Of a stretch of DNA of 64,000 nucleotides, positions 58,368 through 64,000 are shown piece after piece (positions within the stretch are counted from its first letter, which is position 1; each line of letters begins with the position of its first letter). A program made the translations under genes and the position numbers. The DNA comes from Foliimonas ilicis (lineage in GTDB: Bacteria; Pseudomonadota; Alphaproteobacteria; Rhizobiales; Rhizobiaceae), in contig NZ_JBDUUH010000006.1 of assembly GCF_039939195.1 (NCBI RefSeq), positions 124,001 through 188,000 of the forward strand. Direction: 5' to 3'. Under the pieces are notes generated by a model. It made no database searches and was not told the origin of the DNA. It saw nothing but the letters and a program-made list of their open reading frames with translations.

Positions 58368-59955
58368 CTAGCTTGAGAGCCAGCACTTCGTCAGAGCATG
58401 GCCGGCCATCAACTCGCCATGAGGATCGTCGGTCCAGCCCTGCACGGCCTCGCTTGTTGCATCGATATTATTATTGAACATCGGCGTGATCGCCCCGCCC
58501 TCGTCATGAAGAATTCGTGCCGCGGCTCCATAAAGCTCAGTGCGTCGATCCGCGTCGAGCTCGCTACGCGCGTCCAGGATCAGCTTGTCGAAATCATCGC
58601 GGAAAAAGCGCGTGTCGTTCCACTGCGCGTCGGAGACATAAGCCAGTGAAAAAACCTGATCCTGTGTAGGCCGCCCGGTCCAGTAGGACATCGAGAAGGG
58701 TTGCTTGTTCCACACTTCAGACCAATAGCCATCGCCTGGCTCCCGTCTAACATCTATCTGGATTCCAGCCTTGGCAGCGCTCTGATGAAAGAGCTGTGCT
58801 GCATTTACCGCGCCGGGAAAGGCAACATCCGATGTGCGCAAGAGAACCGGACCATCATGGCCGGATTTCTTGAAATGGAAGGCAGCCTTATCTGGATCGT
58901 AGACACGTTGCTCAATGTCGTCGGAGAAATAGGCATAAGTGTTGTTGACCGGCAGGTCGTTGCCGATCGTGCCATGGCCGCTGAGGATCGTTTGAATCAT
59001 CTGCTCGCGATCGACAGCATACTTCAACGCGAGACGCATATCGACATTGTCGAATGGTGCAGTGTTGCAGTGGGCGATCATGACATAATGTGCCTTGCCG
59101 ACTGCATTGCGGACTACGATGCCGGGAGCACGCTCCACGATATGGACAAGGTTCGGCTCGACGCGGTTGATCAGATGCACTTCCCCGGACTGCAGGGCAG
59201 ACATGCGGGCGGTCGCGTCGTTTGCGACAATGATCTCGACCTGCTCAGCATGCCCGCGAACGTCGCTCGCCCAGTAACCTTCATATCGCTCGCCGATATG
59301 GCGCACACCAGGCTCATTGACTGCGACCTTGTAAGGACCGGTGCCTATGCCGGGCCGTCGGATCGTCGCGTCCACCGTTCGGCTGGATCATAAGATGATA
59401 GTCGGTGAGGAAGTAAGGCAAGTCCGCGTTGGGCTCGGCAAGAGTAATGACGACATACTCGCCATCGATCTTCATGTCTTTGATCCCCTCTACGAAAGGC
59501 AGGGCCGCGGATTGTGACGCCTCATCTGCATGGCGTGAAAGGGTCTCTACGACATCGTCCGGCGTCAGATCCTTACCGTTATGAAATGTAACACCCTTGC
59601 GAATACGGAAAGTCCAGGTCATCGCGTCGGGAGTTGCTTCCCACTCGTCGGCAAGTCGCGGCTCAATCTCGCCATCGGGCGAAACCTCCAGCATCTGCTC
59701 GCCCCAACAACGACCGAACGTATAGGGCACCTGGCTTTGCCATGTGGCGGGATCAAGGCTGTTCGTGGCCTCGCCGCCAACCATACCGGCGCGCATGATA
59801 CCGCCCTTGGAGGGCGCGGCATCAGTTTTTCCAGAGAACAGTGTCTGTGCTGCTAATGAGGAAACGCCTAACAATGCTGCCTTTTGCAGAAAATCGCGAC
59901 GGGACGGCCCGCCGGATCGCGCCTTTAGATGCAGCATTGCAAGCGAATTCTTCAT
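58368..59955 (-). pseudogene. ABC transporter peptide-type binding protein (SBP family 5), frameshifted
   Basis: Two overlapping minus-strand frames make one family 5 solute-binding protein of about 528 residues. The first has a Tat signal (SRRDFLQKAALLGVSSLAAQ) and GGIMRAGMVGGEATNSLDPA, then LADEWEATPDAMTWTFRIRK and GVTFHNGKDLTPDDVVETLS. The second continues IRRPGIGTGPYKVAVNEPG and ends GELMAGHALTKCWLSS. A one-base deletion near 59385, after LMIQPNGG, separates them. The ATG at 59955 follows AGAGG. No permease or ATPase genes adjoin, so it is a stranded gene, either dead or damaged by a sequence error. Confidence 0.8.
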
Positions 59956-60114
59956 GATAACCTCTGATCTGTTCAGGAAGCGCGTGAGCATACCAGCCGA
60001 AACGCTATTGTCACCATTTCACCCCGATATTACTTCCGTGATGAGCCGCTCGTACCCGCGTGATATGCCGCCAGGTACGATTACAGCGACTTGAATTTTC
60101 CTCCACCTACCAAG

Positions 60115-60480
60115 CGGGTCGCCCTTGCCCCGAACCGGAATCTTCAAGCCTGCTTGTCGCCGTCATAGCCGACCGGATCGTGTTGTCATTGACGGTAGCC
60201 AGACAAACCGGGAGGCAATCATTGCCTGCGATGGGAAAGCCGCCTGCGAAATCGATCACGGGGATCGCTGAAACCAATCCGCATCCGGCAGAGTCAGTAC
60301 CTCAACAATCGCATCGAACAGGATCACCGACGTATCAAGCGCCGAATCCGATCCATGCTCGGTTTCAAATCGATGAGCTGCGCCGCGACGATCCTGTTCG
60401 GCATCGAGTGCGCAAACGACAGGTAAAAGTACGCTTGCAATCTAGCACCGTCACTCGTCGAGCAGTTCGATATGCGATGA
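60115..60480 (+). pseudogene. IS6-family transposase relic (second copy)
   Basis: The plus strand encodes RPDRVVIDGSQTNREAIIAC, then in another frame NRSRGSLKPIRIRQSQYLNN then RIEQDHRRIKRRIRSMLGFK, both typical of IS6-family transposases (Asp of DGSQTN, Glu of IEQDHRR). Frameshifts disable it. It is closely similar to the relic at 1690-2065. Confidence 0.72.
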
Positions 60481-60533
60481 ACCTGAAAAACGGATTTGGC
60501 CAGATCGAGCCCGACTGTGGTAATCTTCTTCAT
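60471..60533 (-). pseudogene. IS110-family transposase, N-terminal remnant
   Basis: MKKITTVGLDLAKSVFQVH is the start of IS110-type transposases, with the first catalytic Asp of the DEDD motif in GLDLAK. After about 21 codons the sequence leaves the family at the junction with the IS6 relic. About 70 bases upstream probably belong to the IS110 left end and have replaced the 5' half of the DUF4143 gene. Confidence 0.7.
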
Positions 60534-60604
60534 GGAGCGGTCCTTCTTCTTTGTCGCGTTTCAACACGACCACGTTAGGCACTTGATGCCGTTTGAGAAG
60601 GGCC

Positions 60605-61215
60605 GTTCCACCTCATCAGCTTCGGCCCCCCGGTTCTGGACCATGCTCGCTCATCACCAGTCGAGTCTGCTCAATGCTGCAGAATTTGCTCGAGCTCTCG
60701 GCGTGGATGGCAAAACCATTGCCTCCTATCTGGATCTCCTGATCGACTTTTTGTTGGTACGACGACTCGAACCTTGGCATGCGAACATTGGAAAGCGCTT
60801 GGTCAAATCGCCACTCATCTATGTTCGCGATAGCGGTATAGTCCACACGCTCCTTGGTCTGACAACGCAGGAAGATGTTTTAGGCCATCCGGTCGCTGGG
60901 GCCAGTTGGGAAGGTTTCGTGATTGAAACGCTGATTGCCGCCGCGCCAAGCGGCACGCAAAGCAACTTCTATAGGACCGCCGCAGGTGCTGAAATAGACC
61001 TATTGCTTACCCTTCCGGAACGACGCCCTTGGGCGATTGAAATCAAGCGCAGCCTGTCGCCAAAAGTAGAAAAAGGGTTTCACCAAGCGTGCGCCGATCT
61101 TGATCCGGAACGACGTTTCGTAGTGTATCCTGGCGTCGAGTCTTTCCCCTTGAAGGATGATGTAGAGGCGATTTCGTTGCCCGCATTGGGCCGGAAGCTT
61201 TTTGAGTTATCCTAA
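60605..61215 (+). pseudogene. DUF4143-domain ATPase, 5'-truncated
   Basis: The frame reads FWTMLAHHQSSLLNAAEFAR then ALGVDGKTIASYLDLLIDFL and NFYRTAAGAEIDLLLTLPER, then WAIEIKRSLSPKVEKGFHQA, the C-terminal DUF4143 domain of AAA-type ATPases (often orphan, sometimes toxin-antitoxin-like). The N-terminal AAA domain with Walker motifs, normally about 200 residues, was lost to an IS110-type insertion. No proper start codon remains. Confidence 0.7.
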
Positions 61216-61362
61216 GTCTGGAAGCGTCTGGGATAGTTATAGCCGATCGACGAATTGTCTGCGCTCGTTTCGGTGATGGCGCTCAGGCTCAGCGTTAACT
61301 CTCAGGTGGGGTAGCGCACGTTCCCTAGTTCTGCTGTGTCGAGACAGGACTCCAAATGTGCA

Positions 61363-61737
61363 TTACCGGCAATTCGGATCGGTCTGCTCAATGCCAGCAA
61401 AGCCAGCACCCCAGTTGCGCATGCTGAGGAGAACCGTCTCAAGCGAACGGCCCAGATCGGTCAGTTCATATTCCACTCGCGGCGGCACTTCCGGATAGAC
61501 AATGCGATTGATGATCCCATCCCGCTCCAGTTCCCGCAACTGGAGCGTCACCATACGCGCCGTCGCGTTGGGGACCATGCGACACAGGGCATTGAAGCGC
61601 AATTTGCCATTGAGCAGGTGAAACAGGATCACCGGCTTCCACAACCCTCCGATGACTGAGAGCGTCACCTCCACGGCGCATCCGGTGCGTTCGGCACGTC
61701 GACGCGGGCGTGTTTGGATAGGGATGCTATCATTCAT
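61363..61737 (-). CDS. HxlR-family transcriptional regulator
   Basis: A 124-residue winged-helix regulator. The family pattern is clear: ERTGCAVEVTLSVIGGLWKP then VILFHLLNGKLRFNALCRMV, LQLRELERDGIINRIVYPEV and PPRVEYELTDLGRSLETVL. The Cys near residue 20 is the redox-sensing position in YodB/HypR-type proteins. It diverges from a quinone-oxidoreductase-type gene over 80 bases, the standard pairing for quinone or aldehyde stress control. Confidence 0.88.
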   Translation of the reverse strand: MNDSIPIQTRPRRRAERTGCAVEVTLSVIGGLWKPVILFHLLNGKLRFNALCRMVPNATARMVTLQLRELERDGIINRIVYPEVPPRVEYELTDLGRSLETVLLSMRNWGAGFAGIEQTDPNCR

Positions 61738-61740
61738 GAT

Positions 61741-61765
61741 AGTACATGTTCTCTTTGTACGTACT
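61741..61765. promoter_or_regulatory. Candidate HxlR operator
   Basis: AGTAC (61741-61745) and GTACT (61761-61765), with further GTAC cores between, form an inverted repeat in the divergent region and immediately adjoin the HxlR start. Confidence 0.45.
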
Positions 61766-61817
61766 GTTCTAGACGTATTAAGCCTCTAACTTCGGTGCGA
61801 AACAAGAGGATCGTTCC

Positions 61818-62801
61818 ATGAAAGCTGCCTGGTACTCAAAAAATGGCCCCGCTCGCGAGGTTCTTGAAATTGGGGACTTGCCGGATCCGACGCCTGGTCC
61901 GGGCGAAATCCTGGTTCGCGTCCGTGCCTCGGGCGTCAACCCGTCCGATACCAAGAGTCGCGGTGGTCGCGGTATGGCGTTTCCGCGGGTCGTTCCCAAT
62001 CAGGATGGCGCCGGGGAAATTGTCGGCGTCGGCTCCCCCGAGCTCGAAGACCGCATTGGCGAACGCGTCTGGTTCTATGAATCCACGCTGGGCCGCCGGA
62101 ACGGCTCAGCCGCCGAATTCACGACGGTACCCGCATACAAGGCGGTGCGACTGCCGGATGGCGTGAGCTTCGAGGAAGGTGCGTGTTTGGGTATTCCCGC
62201 CATGACCGCCTGGCGCTGTGTGTTTGCCGACGGTCCAGTCGATGGCAAGACCGTTCTGGTTTCGGGCGGTGCCGGGGCCGTCGGCCGATACGCAATCCAG
62301 TTCGCCAAGCTGGGTGGTGCCAGGGTCATTGCCACGGTTGGTAACGCCGAGGCTGCAGCATCCGCATCAACGGCAGGTGCGGACCTTGTTCTCAATCGTC
62401 ATGTCGACGATTTGACGACCGCAATAGCCGGGTTCACAGGCGATGCCGATGGCCGTGGCGTTGACCGCTTTGTTGAAGTCGCGTTCGGCGCCAATCTTGA
62501 GCTGATCGTCAAAACGATCTCGCCGAATGGCGTCGTCGCCAGTTATGCCAGCGATGCGGTGCCCGAGCCAAAGCTACCGTTCTGGCCCCTGGTAATGCTC
62601 GACGTGACCATACGCTTCGTACTGGTTTACGTGATGCCAAAGCAGGCCCATCTGGAAGCGGCTGAGGCCATCAATTCGGCGCTTGAGGCAAAGCAGTTGA
62701 CCCATCAGATCGGACGAACGCTGCCGCTTGCCTCCATCGTAGAGGCACATGAAGCTGTCGAGCGTGGAGATCTGGGTAAGACGATTTTGGTGCTACCATA
62801 A
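61818..62801 (+). CDS. Quinone oxidoreductase-type medium-chain dehydrogenase/reductase
   Basis: A 327-residue zinc-independent MDR family protein. MKAAWYSKNGPAREVLEIGD is the usual N-terminus; VRASGVNPSDTKSRGG and the NADPH-binding VLVSGGAGAVGRYAIQFAKL at about 147-166 follow. No structural or catalytic zinc Cys ligands are seen, as in NADPH:quinone reductases. GAGGAT precedes the ATG. Divergent from an HxlR regulator, it probably reduces quinones or reactive carbonyls under stress. Confidence 0.87.
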   Translation: MKAAWYSKNGPAREVLEIGDLPDPTPGPGEILVRVRASGVNPSDTKSRGGRGMAFPRVVPNQDGAGEIVGVGSPELEDRIGERVWFYESTLGRRNGSAAEFTTVPAYKAVRLPDGVSFEEGACLGIPAMTAWRCVFADGPVDGKTVLVSGGAGAVGRYAIQFAKLGGARVIATVGNAEAAASASTAGADLVLNRHVDDLTTAIAGFTGDADGRGVDRFVEVAFGANLELIVKTISPNGVVASYASDAVPEPKLPFWPLVMLDVTIRFVLVYVMPKQAHLEAAEAINSALEAKQLTHQIGRTLPLASIVEAHEAVERGDLGKTILVLP

Positions 62802-63004
62802 GCTGGAATTTGGCAGAGCAGAAGGTGGGATGGACGTTCGATCCGACCCAAATTTCGGCTCTTCCATGCTGTATCAAGACAGGCACTGCGGAGCGTTTGG
62901 TGTCCGCTGTCACGAACTGCCATCGACGGGTCGACATCTGACAGCCTATCCAATGATTGGAGCGTATCGAGAGAGGTGTCTTCGATCAGAGTTCTCTCCG
63001 CGCG
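62802..63004. other. Intergenic stretch
   Basis: No gene, repeat or terminator is convincingly seen here. Confidence 0.35.
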
Positions 63005-63208
63005 TCAGCGGGCTATCGCGCGACCGGCAAGGCCCATCCGTTCGATCGTGTCGACTGCCAGGCGAAGGGACTCGCGTTCTCGAAACGTAGCGACAATGGA
63101 GCTCGCTATCGTGGCACCGTCGTCGGACATCGTCGCCGTCTGAATTGCAGCCAATAGCGCTGCTCGACGATCTTCCGCCGTCGCACTTCTGATATCCATA
63201 TACACCAA
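63005..63208 (-). CDS. Possible small protein or gene fragment
   Basis: A frame of 67 codons on the minus strand with coding-like composition (RRAALLAAIQTATMSDDGAT then SIVATFRERESLRLAVDTIE). No family is recognised and no good ribosome-binding site is seen. It may be the end of a decayed gene. Confidence 0.3.
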   Translation of the reverse strand: MVYMDIRSATAEDRRAALLAAIQTATMSDDGATIASSIVATFRERESLRLAVDTIERMGLAGRAIAR

Positions 63209-63411
63209 CAGGCGTAGGCATGATCGCAGCGGGATTCATTACGGCGCCATTAGAGTGCAAATGATGCTTGGTTGGCACCGATTTGGTCAGCAACATATCT
63301 TTGTATCGCGCGAGCCGGGCCTCTTCTGCTCCGAGCACTCAGCCCGAATCTCGCGTCAGACATAGCTGAATGGCAAAGCCAAGCCGATTATGCTCACGCC
63401 TCGCCATGAAC

Positions 63412-63620
63412 TCACACTTCTTTTAAGCCCAATCGCGACAGTCGGTTTTCAAACTGGCTATAGGGCAGCTCACGGGCGTCTATCACCTTCCACGAATTGC
63501 GCTGCGCCTGCGTGCCGTCCAGAAGCCGAACCGGCTCCGATCCCGTATGCTGAAGGCCGATCGCCACACCGATCTCCGGCCCGTGATCCGAATGCGGCTG
63601 GCCTTCCGGCCAGCGGCGAT
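63412..63620 (-). pseudogene. C-terminal fragment of an unidentified protein
   Basis: The minus-strand frame closing at the TGA at 63412-63414 is open for 69 codons and looks coding: EIGVAIGLQHTGSEPVRLLD then AQRNSWKVIDARELPYSQFE and NRLSRLGLKEV. It has no start codon with a ribosome-binding site and begins just downstream of the Fic gene stop. The family is not recognised. Confidence 0.35.
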
Positions 63621-63629
63621 CTCATCCGC

Positions 63630-64000
63630 CTACAACTGTGTCGCGCCAACGAAGGTCAGCAGCGGAGCGAAATCGCCACCGTCAGCAGTTCGCAGGGCAG
63701 CGATATAGACGTTACGGCGCTCGTTGTCGGCCTGAAGATCAAATCCGCTGGCCCAGGCGATAAGCGGATGCTTGTAGACTTCTTCAAGCAGGATATCGGC
63801 GGCGATCCGCGCGTGACGACCATTGCCGTTTGGAAAGGGATGAATCTGCACCATGCGGTGATGAAAGCGCGCTGCGGCTTCAAGGGGCGGGAAAACGTCG
63901 TTTTCGGCCCAATAGCGCGCATCATCCAGCAGCGTGCGCAGCTGTACGGAAATCTGAAGTGGATCGATGCCGATATTTTTCTCTGTTTTGCGGTATTCGC
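63630..64000 (-). CDS. Fic-family 'mobile mystery protein B' (partial, runs off the window)
   Basis: The frame is open to the window edge and encodes FHHRMVQIHPFPNGNGRHAR then IAADILLEEVYKHPLIAW, with the complete Fic motif HPFPNGNGRHAR, followed by ERRNVYIAALRTADGGDFAP. The preceding LRTLLDDARYWAENDVFPPL is typical of the mobile mystery protein B group, small Fic proteins often paired with an HTH partner (protein A) and carried on mobile elements. The 5' end and any partner lie outside the window. The upstream part begins beyond position 64000. Confidence 0.82.
   Translation of the reverse strand, partial: EYRKTEKNIGIDPLQISVQLRTLLDDARYWAENDVFPPLEAAARFHHRMVQIHPFPNGNGRHARIAADILLEEVYKHPLIAWASGFDLQADNERRNVYIAALRTADGGDFAPLLTFVGATQL

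Noticed and set aside
1..64000. CRISPR arrays, tRNA or rRNA genes
   Set aside because: No regularly spaced direct repeats and no tRNA-like cloverleaf or rRNA segments were seen on reading through; only IS-related and short inverted repeats occur.

Overview
The window reads as an alphaproteobacterial replicon, most likely from the order Hyphomicrobiales and perhaps an Ochrobactrum/Brucella-like member of the Brucellaceae. This rests on gene content: a PraR-type XRE regulator, a Porin_2-type porin remnant, the N-methylglutamate pathway in its rhizobial-type layout, and IS5/IS6/IS30/IS110/Tn3 relics. The assignment is an inference; there is no rRNA or tRNA gene here to test it.

Left accessory region (1 to about 16 kb). 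A patchwork of insertion-sequence debris (IS30, IS6, ISNCY, two IS5 copies, a possible IS110 scrap) and broken host genes (porin, nitrilase start, UvrD-like helicase end, LysR start) is interleaved with intact small genes: XRE regulators, an MscS channel, a PtsN-like IIA protein, a Nudix hydrolase, a Fic protein, an AbiEi/AbiEii toxin-antitoxin pair and a Phd-type antitoxin with a PemK/MazF-like partner.

Transport pair and amino-acid catabolic operon (16 to 31.5 kb). A DMT exporter diverges from an Lrp regulator, and a second DMT gene has lost its 5' end. A ten-gene minus-strand operon follows (29.9 down to 18.9 kb): FadR-type regulator, proline-racemase/hydroxyproline-epimerase family protein, a polar amino-acid ABC transporter (binding protein, permease, ATPase), aldehyde dehydrogenase, GMC oxidoreductase, HpcH/HpaI aldolase, DadA-like FAD enzyme and a D-2-hydroxyacid dehydrogenase. 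A further aldehyde dehydrogenase diverges from it. The set fits catabolism of a hydroxyproline-like amino acid, but the exact substrate is open.

Methylated-amine cluster (32.2 to 51.6 kb). This is the centrepiece. A four-gene heme-dependent dimethylamine N-demethylase (HODM/Dmm) unit lies beside folD and fhs on the minus strand. Divergently come an Amt transporter, a small membrane protein, an XRE-cupin regulator and the complete N-methylglutamate pathway mgsABC-gmaS-mgdABCD. Together they would oxidise dimethylamine to methylamine, pass its methyl group through gamma-glutamylmethylamide and N-methylglutamate, and deliver C1 units to tetrahydrofolate for oxidation to formate, freeing ammonium. 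Similar palindromes beside fhs/amt and before mgsA suggest a shared regulator.

Right accessory region (51.6 to 64 kb). A LysR regulator diverges from a carbon-nitrogen hydrolase and an MHS-type MFS transporter. The transporter runs into the end of a Tn3-family transposon, which is itself broken by an IS6 element and followed by a ParD/ParE-like pair, a second Tn3 end, a class II aldolase, a frameshifted Tat-exported peptide-binding protein, IS6/IS110 debris, a truncated DUF4143 protein, an HxlR regulator diverging from a quinone-reductase-type MDR, and a Fic 'mobile mystery protein B' that runs off the edge.
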